Assembly: GCF_001540865.1 (NCBI RefSeq) | Contig: NC_033626.1 | Span: 10,819,446 to 10,883,445 of the forward strand | Direction of reading: 5' to 3' | Length of the DNA stretch: 64,000 bases | Origin: Ananas comosus | Lineage: Eukaryota; Streptophyta; Magnoliopsida; Poales; Bromeliaceae | In this document: piece after piece, positions 37,120 to 46,300 of the stretch | How positions within the stretch are numbered: position 1 is the stretch's first letter | How the letters are laid out: every line of letters starts with the position of its first letter | Made by a program: the position numbers and the translations under genes | Notes under the pieces: generated by a model | Told to the model about the DNA's origin: nothing | The model's input: the letters and a program-made list of their open reading frames with translations, nothing else | Databases searched by the model: none

Positions 37120-39504
37120 TATGCTTGATGTTGTACTTAAATTTTATATTTTAAAAATTTAGATGTAATACCGACCGTCCCTGAGCAAGCGGCAAAGGGC
37201 TTGGTGGTTGGTACCCGAAACCCAAGTTCGAATCCTAGTTGATTCACATTTCTAGCTAAGTTTATTTCTAAATGAAATAAATGAAGCGGGTAGCGTGCTA
37301 CCTATCTCTCAAAAAAAAAAGAAGAAGATGTAAAGAGAAATAATTATTTCGGGTTTGGGCTCAGGTTTGGGTTTCGAATTTTTCGTTGAATTTGGATTTG
37401 GATATAAATTTTTAAAATCCATCAAATTCAGGTTTGGTTTTGGATTGGTTGTCGGATTCGGGTTCGGATTTGGATTCTTGAAAATCCACTCTGAATTCTA
37501 CCCGTTGACATCCCGAAGTCCATCTATTTTAAACTATAGAGTCGGAATGAGATCTATTGATTCTGACATTTAATTTTTATTTTATAGTAATCTAATTTTG
37601 ATTCTCTTTTCCCTCTTAAATGAGCTGCCCAGTTCATTTATAGCCCAATTTGATTTTGAATTCTGAATTGACTCATTCAAATCCTCTCTCACACCCTCTC
37701 CTCTTCCTTCATCACTCTTCTCTTTCGTAATCAAAATTCTCTTTTAAAATTCTAGATATTTATTCGATTTTCATTGTAATAATAAATCAAATATTTTTGG
37801 ATAATTCGTCATTCTATTTTTTATTTCTATTTCAATCATAAACTAAGCGTGACCTTAGTTTCTTTCGCCTGGTCATTTGTTTCTACTCAAGTGTTCAATA
37901 AATTAGAAAGGGCAATAAAATACTGTCAAAATAGTGTTATTAGTTAAAAAAAAAAAAAAAAGGATATAAGTATTACTTCAACTTTTGTCCACTAATATTA
38001 TCACTCCTTTTTTTAACTAAAACCTGAATTTTTAAACCTAGAAGTTTAAATGGAGAATTGTAATCCTACAAATTTTTTGCGTCATAGCTTATGGGTGTAT
38101 GGATCGACGTAAAATAAATTGAAAAATTATTTTCGATATGAAAAATACTTTTCCGCTTACTTGATTCGACGTAAAAATATTTTTTTTGTAAAAGCTTTTT
38201 AAAAATTTGGGAAAAAATTGAAGTTCTTATTTTTCGCTGTGGAAAATAAAAACTCAATTAAGCTACATAAATTTTTTTTCATTTATTTTTTTTAATATAA
38301 AAAATTTTTTTTTTCTTTTCAACCAAATAAATATTAATAATTTCTTTTTGCTACAACCCTACTAGAATATGAAGACTGAGAAGAAGGGAGATTCGGGTTA
38401 AGAAACGTTTCTTACAGCATGACCCTCTGTCGACTATGTCAGCGATCTGGCCGAACGTGATGCATGGGCATAAGCACGTTATCACACCTTCAACATCAAC
38501 AAACCAACCACAAAAAATAAAAAATTAAAACAAAACAAAAAGATAAACTAGATCAAACTCGATCAACTTAATAAAGAACTAGTTCTCAAACGAGTCGCAA
38601 TGGTTTGCGATGAGCACTTGTTTAGCTTCTTTTTTTTTTTTTTTTTGAGANTTTTCCGCCGAGATTTGGCGGAAAACGAAAACCTTCCTTTTACATGAAA
38701 TCTGTGAAAATATTTTTTCTGTAAAATTTTTTTACATGGAATCAAACGCTAGAAAAATAGTTTTTCACTGAAAAAAAATTTTCTAACCAGTTTTACGGAG
38801 AACCAAACGCCCCCTAAAACCAAACATGTGAGCATTTCTTTTTCACTTTAATGCTTCTGGTACATATATCGGGTCAAATATTTGCCTAAAAAAAAAAAAA
38901 AACTACTAGAATATGAAGACTGAGAAGAAGGGAGATTCGGGTTAAGAAACGTTTCTTACAGCATGACCCTCTGTCGACTATGTCAGCGATCTGGCCGAAC
39001 GTGATGCATGGGCATAAGCACGTTATCACACCTTCAACATCAACAAACCAACCACAAAAAATAAAAAATTAAAACAAAACAAAAAGATAAACTAGATCAA
39101 ACTCGATCAACTTAATAAAGAACTAGTTCTCAAACGAGTCGCAATGGTTTGCGATGAGCACTTGTTTAGCTTCTTTTTTTTTTTTTTTGAGAGATAGGTA
39201 GCACACTTCCCACTTCGTTTATTTCATTTAGAAATAAACTTAGCTGAAAATGTGAATCAACTAGGATTAATTCAAACTTAGGACCTCGGGTACCAACCAC
39301 CAAATCCTTTGCCACTTGCTCTAGAAATAATTAATCCTTACAGTTGCCGGGGTCGTCGAGGCAGTGGAAAAGGCCGGTCGACCACCGCGTTAGGCCGCCG
39401 TGAGGTGGCGGATGCATCGGTTGACAGTTTGCGGGCGGCACCGGTGACGGAACCGCAGCGACGCCGTAGCTGTGGTAGGCTTGTGGAGGAGGAGCAGGAT
39501 ACAT
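30783..39504 (-). CDS. PLAC8 family protein (cell number regulator / plant cadmium resistance type)
   Basis: Four exons on the minus strand with matching phases: 39504-39342, 38487-38416 (a second identical copy lies at 39031-38960), 36823-36614 and 30874-30783 (TGA), giving 178 residues. The order is a Pro-rich N-terminus ([15 protein letters not shown]), [30 protein letters not shown], a hydrophobic segment [40 protein letters not shown], and the terminal [11 protein letters not shown] typical of plant members. These small membrane proteins affect organ size or heavy-metal export; which one applies here is unknown. The usual CC of the CCxxxxCPC signature reads NC. Intron 3 is about 5.7 kb and filled with palindromic MITEs. 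The exon 2 duplication is probably an assembly effect next to the N at 38651. Confidence 0.87.
31738..32290. mobile_element. TA-associated palindromic MITE, class B (copy B1)
   Basis: It is flanked by (TA)n on both sides. The ends are AGGCTGCTGTGCTC and an inverted GGGCTGCTGTCTGCG. The subterminal hairpin is GAGCACGGAGGCCTCCGTGC. Long imperfect terminal inverted repeats of about 190 bp run to GATATCATTTACCTA, and the centre is unpaired. It lies in PLAC8 intron 3. Confidence 0.8.
32341..32875. mobile_element. TA-associated palindromic MITE, class B (copy B2)
   Basis: It has the same plan as B1, with a hairpin of the CGTGCTT / AAGCACG type and core words GGCTCCAATGAACTTGATCT. Many one-base indels relative to cleaner copies (for example B8) suggest age or poor base quality. 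Confidence 0.75.
32901..33451. mobile_element. TA-associated palindromic MITE, class B (copy B3)
   Basis: Diverged class B copy starting GTCGCTACTATGC, with TCGACGATCGGCTTCCGTTA and its inverse near 33340-33360. The subterminal hairpin differs from those of B1 and B2 (GAGCGCACCGTGCTACC). The right edge is approximate because it abuts class A copy A5. Confidence 0.65.
33460..33641 (-). mobile_element. TA-associated palindromic MITE, class A (copy A5)
   Basis: Reverse orientation: the core appears as CACATCATCCTACACAACAC and the terminus as AATAGCATAGTAGCCTAGTT. The hairpin module is AGCATCAATGACTTGGTGCT. The left end is slightly short. Confidence 0.7.
33643..33734 (+). repeat. Compound (TA)n(GA)n microsatellite
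   Basis: About 24 TA repeats pass directly into about 21 GA repeats between MITE copies A5 and B4. Confidence 0.95.
33731..34284. mobile_element. TA-associated palindromic MITE, class B (copy B4)
   Basis: The ends are GAGTTGAGCTAGAATACTAT and its inverse. The hairpin is GGTAGCAAACGGGCTACGTTGCCACC-like, a fourth hairpin module. The body words (ATCGGCACCGTTGAACATGA) are of class B. Confidence 0.75.
34300..34541 (+). mobile_element. TA-associated palindromic MITE, class A (copy A6)
   Basis: It lies between (TA)n on the left and a (TG)n(TA)n tract on the right. The ends are GCTACTATACTATCAATAGT and the inverse. The hairpin is TAGTACCAAGCTCTTGGTACTA. The class A core is present. Confidence 0.8.
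34645..35205. mobile_element. TA-associated palindromic MITE, class B (copy B5)
   Basis: Preceded by a (GA)n tract, with class B body words on both arms (TCGATCGGCTCATGTAACTT and AACGGGAGCCGACGACG). Many one-base indels. Confidence 0.7.
35276..35489 (+). mobile_element. TA-associated palindromic MITE, class A (copy A7)
   Basis: First of three consecutive class A copies in the same orientation; the core is GCGGTTAGGATGATGTGGGC. Bases are missing relative to the consensus at several places. Confidence 0.65.
35498..35723 (+). mobile_element. TA-associated palindromic MITE, class A (copy A8)
   Basis: Second copy of the run, beginning AGCTACTATGCTAATTAATA. It shares the unusual TTAATACAACCAA start with A9, which suggests local duplication. 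Confidence 0.65.
35731..35952 (+). mobile_element. TA-associated palindromic MITE, class A (copy A9)
   Basis: Third copy of the run. It shares TTAATACAACCAAGTCATTG with A8. It is indel-rich, with the right end decayed to AGTAGTGGACTCT. Confidence 0.65.
36008..36560. mobile_element. TA-associated palindromic MITE, class B (copy B6)
   Basis: The ends are GGGCTACTATACTTTTATGA and an inverted TAGTCCGGCTAGTATAC. The hairpin is of the TATGAGTATTGAG..CGTACTCATA type, the same module seen in the class A copy at 57414. It lies 53 bp from the PLAC8 exon 3 splice donor. Confidence 0.8.
37071..37123 (+). repeat. (ATT)n(TA)n microsatellite in PLAC8 intron 2
   Basis: About a dozen ATT units followed by a short TA run. 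Confidence 0.95.
37169..37325 (+). mobile_element. tRNA-like SINE, copy S4 (well preserved)
   Basis: Nearly full length: CCGACCGTCCCTGAGCAAG head, box-B-like AGTTCGAATCC, the body, GGGTAGCGTGCTACC tail and A-rich end. AGATGTAA lies on both sides (37161-37168 and 37326-37333). It is in PLAC8 intron 2, antisense to the gene. Confidence 0.85.
38361..39187. repeat. Direct duplication of about 285 bp carrying PLAC8 exon 2
   Basis: The sequence from ACTAGAATATGAAGACTGAG (about 38361) to the poly(T) before the N at 38651 recurs with an offset of 544 bases (about 38905-39187), and I saw no difference in the exon. The second copy runs on into SINE S5; the first stops at GAGA plus N. Exon 2 is 72 bp, so including both copies would insert 24 residues in frame. 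Confidence 0.9.
39177..39330 (-). mobile_element. tRNA-like SINE, copy S5
   Basis: Minus orientation in PLAC8 intron 1: the poly(A) is read as poly(T) near 39177, then the GAGAGATAGGTAGCA tail, the body, and the head ending ACCACTTGCTCTAG-like at 39325. No clear target-site duplication because of the poly(T). Confidence 0.75.
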
Positions 39505-39544
39505 TTGTTTTGGCCCAGTACTTCTTTTTTTGTCAACTGTGTTA

Positions 39545-39898
39545 GAGGTAAATGCTCCAATGTATAATGCTTATTTGTAACTTAACCACACTGGCTCCTA
39601 GAAGGCTCACATGGTGTGTCTCTTGTATTAGCTCTCTAATCCTTCAGTATGAAGAGTACGTACTTTGGCCGGTTTCCAACGTAGTGTTTGACCTAATCAT
39701 CTACATTTAAATTTGAATTCAAACTACACAAGGGTTCCCTATTTCTCTCCTTTTTTATCTTATCTAAACATTCCACAGCTATGATTGACTCTAGCATGCC
39801 ACAGTTATCAAATCCGAACAGTTAAATCATTTGTAATAGTCATATGCACACTGCTATTCATTATTTACGTATATCGAATTAGTAGTTTGTTGAGAATG

Positions 39899-39935
<37 letters not shown>
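39545..39935. other. PLAC8 upstream region with (TA)n
   Basis: This is the promoter side of the minus-strand PLAC8 gene; no element can be named. A (TA)n run at about 39900-39930 leads into MITE B7. Confidence 0.4.
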
Positions 39936-39938
<3 letters not shown>

Positions 39939-40461
39939 TGAGGCTTAATGCTATCGGAAGCACGAGTTTTCGTGCTGTCCAGCCGTTTCGATGCTTAGGA
40001 CTTCGAATCGCTCGCATCGGCTCTTAACTTTGATCTTAGAGTATTTTGATAGTACCTATAAAATAAATTTTATGATTTTACAATATTATTTGCTTAGTGA
40101 ATCGAAGGGGGCTCAAAATAACGCTGCAATAAAAATTTCAAAATGTCATGATATACATTACAATTTAATCAAGATTTGATCTGTTTGTTTATATATATAA
40201 AAATTTTCTATCAAAATTCAGTGTATGTGGATATTTCCGCCGTTAAACTTGCCAACACGGCTCACTCGACAGCCATTGAATTTGTTGATTTTTGAGAACC
40301 ATGCGATCACTAGGCAAATTATATCGAAATAATAATTTATTTTCTAGGGTACTCAAGATACTCTAGTCAAGTTAACGGACGACGATCACGATTCGAAAGT
40401 CGCAACATCAAAACGAGCTAGCACGGAAGTCCATTGCTGACGTGATAGCATGGCCTCACCT
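39936..40461. mobile_element. TA-associated palindromic MITE, class B (copy B7)
   Basis: Between (TA)n tracts, the ends are GAGGCTTAATGCTATCGGAA and an inverted GAGGCCATGCTATCACG. Class B body words are present with many one-base indels. Confidence 0.75.
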
Positions 40462-41806
40462 CATATATATATATATATTATATATATATATAATATATAT
40501 AATTATATATTATATATATATAGTATATTTATTAATAATATATATAACGGCTCGCAAACTTAAGATATAGTAAACGACTTGCCTCACAAGTTTTGTGCAC
40601 ACTCTTTCCAACAAATTCTTTCCCTTGGTTATTGTGCTTCTGTGAAGGTGATTAATTAAGACTTAGTTTGGTATTGAGACTCATCCGACCCTATTAGATA
40701 AAATGAAGTTACGATAAAAGTATTGGATTTTATTGGGTTTGTTATGATTTAAAATTTATTAAAGCCTCTGGAGAGTCCAATAATTATTAATGGGCCGCTT
40801 AAGGAGACCAACTAAAATTTTCATGTAAGATGTTTAGTCCCATTTTGGAAACCAAAAGGGTGTTTGTGGTTTTTATGTATTGCTTTATCCTCAAGCTAGT
40901 TGCTTGGAAAAAAAATGAGAGTAATGATCTAGTTTAAATACATGCACGCACGGCACGAGCGGTCCATATATTCGGTTTATTTTATTTTGTCGATTTTATC
41001 TTTATTTAATACTTATTTTTTTACTGGTCATAATCCTTATCTTTATCCGTATAATCTTAGGCTTATCTTGTTATACACGGATTTGACGCGTTGAAGCAAG
41101 ATTCTCGCCTAGGTTATAAATACAGGGCGATGTTATACGAGTTAATTAATAACCCGAGAATACCTAAACCCTCTCGTCTTTTTTTACTTTCTGAATTTTC
41201 GCCGAGTTTTCTTTTGCTGGATCTGAAGCTGATTGGATTCGTCTTGCGCCACCTTAGAAACGTGCCGACGAGGTACAACGTAGTCGTTGTATCGTTATGA
41301 GTAATTTCCGAGAAGCCTCGCACGTGGAGGGGCAATTTCGCTTCTAGGACAGTCCTCTGCACGCCTTGATCCACAGGCCTTATCTAAACCTTTTCTTTAC
41401 CGTATTTGTTATTTAATTTCGTTTCGGGATTTTCCTAAACCTGTAATTAAATTCTCGAATTGGTTTTTAAAGAATATTGTAATGAAAGATCAGAAAGTTT
41501 TTCCAACAAAAAGCATACATGAATATGCTTCTGCGTTCTCCGATGGAACTATAGAAAATATATAGTAACCGACTCATCGTGATATGCGAAATGTAATATT
41601 ACATACGGAAACAAATAGAGTAATATTTTATCATACTTTCTCACTGTACGTAACGCAATCTCCCTATAATCTCAAACGAAGCCTAAGTCCAGTTTCGTAA
41701 CGTTGTAGGTAAAAGTATTAATCATATATCCTAGAAGGTTCAAAATATTTAGAAGCATTTTTTTTATATAATATAATATTGTGGTTATAACTATTATTAG
41801 TTATAA
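40462..41806. other. Intergenic, possible solo LTR-like segment
   Basis: From about 40790 to 41470 there is promoter-like order: a GGTTATAAATACAGGGCG TATA-type site at 41113, then C/T-rich leader-like sequence. This may be a solo LTR, but I could not fix matching ends or a target-site duplication. A plus-strand frame at 41091-41300 within it shows no motif. No gene is called. Confidence 0.35.
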
Positions 41807-41955
41807 TTATTATCTTAAAGTATTAAAAGAGGAAAGACAGTAAACACTTCTAAATTTTTGTAGATATTTTATAATATAAAAATAATTATCTTAAAGTATT
41901 AAAAGAGGAAAGATAATAAACACTTCTAAATTTTTGTAGATATTTTATAATATAA
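41807..41955 (+). repeat. Tandem duplication, about 75-bp unit, two copies
   Basis: ATTATCTTAAAGTATTAAAA through TTTTATAATATAAAAAT is repeated back to back with a few substitutions (GACAGTAAAC versus GATAATAAAC). Confidence 0.9.
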
Positions 41956-41960
41956 AAATA

Positions 41961-42190
41961 GAACTAGGCTAGACTATCAATAGCACCAAAGCTATTAATA
42001 CTATTAGGTTTTTGGCCATTGGGTGAGGAAAATGTACGGTTACAATTATGTGGGCCTTCTAGAATTGAGTGAGTTATTAGTTGAATAGTATAATCTAATA
42101 GATAAAAATAGTCAAAAAGTTAAATCTAACGGCAGAAAACTCGGTAGCATCAAACGCTTAGTGCTATCGATAGTATCCCAGCCAAATTCT
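41961..42190 (+). mobile_element. TA-associated palindromic MITE, class A (copy A10)
   Basis: The ends are GAACTAGGCTAGACTATCAA and the inverse TATCCCAGCCAAATTC. The core AATTGAGTGAGTTATTAGTT is diverged. Confidence 0.75.
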
Positions 42191-42917
42191 ATAAAAATTA
42201 CCACTGTATTACCAAATTATATCTAAACGGGGCAAGAGTCTGCCCACGGGCCCACGGCCGTCCACTAATGGCCTTAAAACATAACCTGCATTTGTTGGGC
42301 CTAATTACTAACGGTTAGGCCTAACTCTGTTGATGTGGGCATATATTAGGCCCGTAATGTAAACCAATGAGTTCAGCCTAAGTCTGCTATGAAAGTTTTA
42401 AAAAACAGGTCGAATAGCGACCGAAAAATATTATTTGGTCAAAAGTTACTGGTTCAACCAATGAGTTAGTACTCCGTCAAAAATACTTAATTAATTTTTA
42501 AATTTTATTATATAGAAAATTATACAATACATGTTAATGTTTTAGTATTATACATTCATCTTTAATTATAAAATACCGATTTTTATACTAATTAAGTAGC
42601 TACAAGTTTTTAAGTTTCGCTTTTCATAATAAAAAAATGAAGTTAGCAAAAATCAGTCAGAAATTTGAAACATTACTATTTTATGATCCTAATTCAGTTG
42701 ATTATATCAAGGGTTAATAAATTTATCTAGAAGGTAGACGAATAGTCCACTGTAATTTTCTCTACCTTCCACAGGAAGCGTGGAAAATTGTTGCCTGAAC
42801 CATGGTTTAAAATGAATTGGTCTTGCAAACTTAATCATACATTTCTTAAAAAAAGATTAGAATATCAAATTAACATATTTGATATATGACAACCAAAGAA
42901 TTTCTGTACGAATAAAT
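42191..42917. other. Intergenic, nothing seen
   Basis: A short GC-rich patch (GCCCACGGGCCCACGGCCG, near 42241) and AT-rich sequence. I see no gene or paired repeat. Confidence 0.45.
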
Positions 42918-43070
42918 CCGACCGTCCCTAAAGCAAGTGACAAAAGACTTGGTAATTTGGTACTCAAGACCCAAGTTCGAATCCTAGTTGATTCACATTT
43001 CCAGCTAAGTTTATTTCTAAATGAAATAAACGAAGCTGGTAGCATGTTACCTATCTCTATCAAAAAAAAT
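42918..43070 (+). mobile_element. tRNA-like SINE, copy S6
   Basis: Head CCGACCGTCCCTAAAGCAAG, box-B-like AGTTCGAATCC, body, and tail GGTAGCATGTTACCTATCTC plus A-rich end. It lies about 260 bp upstream of the RAD54 start codon, in the promoter or 5' untranslated region. Confidence 0.8.
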
Positions 43071-43329
43071 AATAAAATAAAATAAATATGATTTATTTTA
43101 ACACGGTGGACCAGGTCCAGCAAATAATTTCACACGAGGATGGGAGTGCAAATATCCCAAAACACGAGGGCACTTTGGGAACTTCAACTCATTTTTGCTC
43201 ACTCTACCGCCAAAATTTCGCACCCCATCACCGTCCCAAAAGCGAAAATGAAAAATCCCCGCATAGTGCGAGGAAACGCGAGGGGGAGCACTCGCGCACC
43301 CCTCCCCTCACCTCATGTAAAGAGTCGAA

Positions 43330-46300
43330 ATGGCCCCTCGAAGAAGGAGAGGACGCGACGAGGGCGAGGACGAGGGCGAGAGCGAGGAGGAGCTCGAGAT
43401 CGCCTCCTCCTCCGACGACGACGACTACTCCGCTGAGGCGGACGAGGGAGACGACGACGAAGACGAAGGAGAAGAGGAGGAGGGGGGAGATCGAGAGGAG
43501 GATGTGAGCGAAGAGGGCGAGAGAGGAGGAGAAGGGTGTTCCCTTTGCCCTCCGTCGTCCGATCGCGAGAGGAAGTCGCAGAACGTCGCCGATCTTGTGA
43601 GGTATGGCGTGGATCGTTACTTCGTTTCCCTTTAATCGGAGCATTTTGGAGTTGGATTAGGGTTTTCGCTGTGGATCTGCTTGTAATGCTCTCTTATTGG
43701 GAAAATTTTGGCGCCTGATGCTGATTTTAGATTCTAGGGTTGTTTAGGTGATCTGCATTTGTTGAAGTTGCAATTATCTTGTTGAACTCTTTACTGCATT
43801 CAGTTAAATGGCTTCTGATTCTGAAAATAATCTAGTTGACTACTTGTGTGGCGCAAATCTGCTATCATCGATCCCTACTTATATGCTAGCTGTAGATGAA
43901 AATGATGATGAACTTCTTCATATCTTCCACCTGCCCAATGAACTTCTATCCTATCTTAATTCCTTACATTTCTATTTGCAAAAATTCACAAAAAGGATGC
44001 TGTTATATTCAGTGGAAATGAATTGCACATGTGTATAAATTGTCCAAAAATTGTCAATTTAGGTAGCACTAATAAAGAAGATCTTTCTTTCGCGTTTTTT
44101 CTGTTTAGATATGTTTGTTACATTGCAACTTACAGATAGGACCCATGGCATATGCCTACTCATTTTCATGAATTTTTCTGGGCCTATTTGTGATGTAAAT
44201 TGTTAGGCTGCTTTGTCAGGAATTTAAGATGCAGGGAGTAAATGAGAAAGAGGGGAAAGTAGAGGAGCGGTGTTTGTAATTTAGTTATGTATCTAACAAT
44301 GTAGGCTAATTGGTATTAATACTTTCTTCTCTACCTCTGACAGAGGAAACCTTCTTGTGAGAAGGCAGCCACTTATTCCACGAATTCTCTCAGTTTCTGA
44401 TGGAGTAGCAATGGTTAGAAAGCCATTCAAACCTCCGTTCAAGAACGAATACAGCAATTTTAATGAAGAACTTGCTCGGCGCCTTTTGGCACGCAAAAGG
44501 TTTGTCCCCTGGGGTTCTCCTAGGCAGCCACTGGCTCCTATAAGCAACCTCTCACAAGTGCCTGTTGATGTCAGCGAAGGGTCCTCAAAGGATCAAGCTC
44601 TTCCGCCTGGAGTCGAGCCTCTTGTATTGTGGCAACATGAGGGACATGATGAAGAAAATGGCCAATGTACTCCAATTGAAGTAGATCCCTCACTCGTTCG
44701 ATATCTTCGACCTCATCAAAGGTAGAACTCTTCAATAAGATAGTGTTCTGTGTTGTGTTTGCTGTTATTTTCAGCTTCACCTCATTAAGAACTCTCTGTT
44801 ATTCTGAGGGTCCTTTAAAATTAAGACAACAGCTGCTATAGAGTTTTACGATGCATGCCAGCGTGAGACACACATGTTACTTGTGCCATTGGCCCATAAG
44901 GCTGTTGCCTTGTTGGATTATTTTGGATGGGAACAAAATAATTCATCCTTGTCACTTCAATAAGCCGACAAAAATATCCGTGGAATCAAGAGACACAATG
45001 ATATTTACTTTCCGAATATTTGTAGAACATCCATATATAATATTGAACATTTTACATCAGATGTTATAGTTGTGGATTCACTTGCTTCCACTTATCATGC
45101 TTTAACATTTTACTGCAGGGAAGGAGTTCAATTTATGTTTGATTGTGTTTCTGGTCTGTCCAGTGCTGAAGGTATTTCTGGGTGCATTCTAGCTGATGAC
45201 ATGGGGTAACGAATCTATCCACCTGCTTTTGACTTTGTTCAAACGTCCTATTAGCTATTAATATTGTCATACACATGTTTTAGAGTGTTTATTGCTGTTT
45301 GGGTATCTCCTGTTAATTATCTTCCTTATATTTATGCAGATTGGGAAAGACTCTGCAATCAATTACATTACTTTATACCCTTCTTCGACAGGGATTTGAT
45401 GGCAAGCCAATTGTCAAGAGGGCTCTTATTGTAACCCCTACAAGCCTAGTTAGTAATTGGGAGTCTGAGATTAATAAGTGGCTTGGAGGAAAAGTTCAGC
45501 TACTTTCGCTGTGTGAAAGCACACGTGCAGATGTTCTTTCTGGGATTGAAAGTTTCTTGAAACCCAGAAGTCCTTTTCAGGTTTTCTCATTGCCTCTTTT
45601 CAAGTTTCATACTAATTTAACCAGAATACTTAATGTACATACGAAATCTACCTGGAAATACAACCACTTTCAGGTGCTCATCATATCTTATGAGACATTT
45701 CGGATGCATTCCTCAAAATTCGAAAGAACAGGAAGCTGTGACCTCCTCATATGCGATGAGGCCCACAGGCTGAAAAATGATCAAACATTGACAAACAGGG
45801 TACGCAAAATTACTGCAAATTCACTTGTAGCTAAGAAGGCACTATATTGTTTTTTTTCTTCAACTACCTAGTTACCTATAAATATAGGCCTTTGTACATT
45901 TCTGTTAGAAATTTGGCTGTTAGTTCATAACTGTGCTAATATTGGAAGTTGACCTACTTAAGTTTTCTCCCAGATTCTTTTCTTTTGAAGAATTAGACTG
46001 GCCAATCATTTATTTTTCTAGCTCTTACCTGATCATATTCTTGTGGTAGGCTTTGGCTGCCCTTCCGTGTAATCGACGCATTCTACTATCAGGAACCCCA
46101 ATGCAGGTTATTGGCATCTCACCTCTAGTAGCTTTGACTATCTAAATTTCTTTTACTTTCTTTTGTCTTTTATAATAATCCATCAATCTGTTCAAATTGT
46201 ATAGAATGATCTAGAGGAATTCTTTTCCATGGTAAACTTCACGAATCCAGGCGTTTTAGGGGATGTGGCTTATTTCCGTCGATATTATGAAGTAAGCCTA

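Noticed and set aside
38361..39187. Duplicated exon 2 as a proven alternative-splicing cassette
   Set aside because: The N at 38651 and the loss of the SINE continuation in the first copy make an assembly duplication more likely.
40790..41470. Solo LTR
   Set aside because: It has TATA-box-like promoter order, but I could not pair TG..CA ends or find a 5-bp target duplication, so it is only noted in the intergenic entry.
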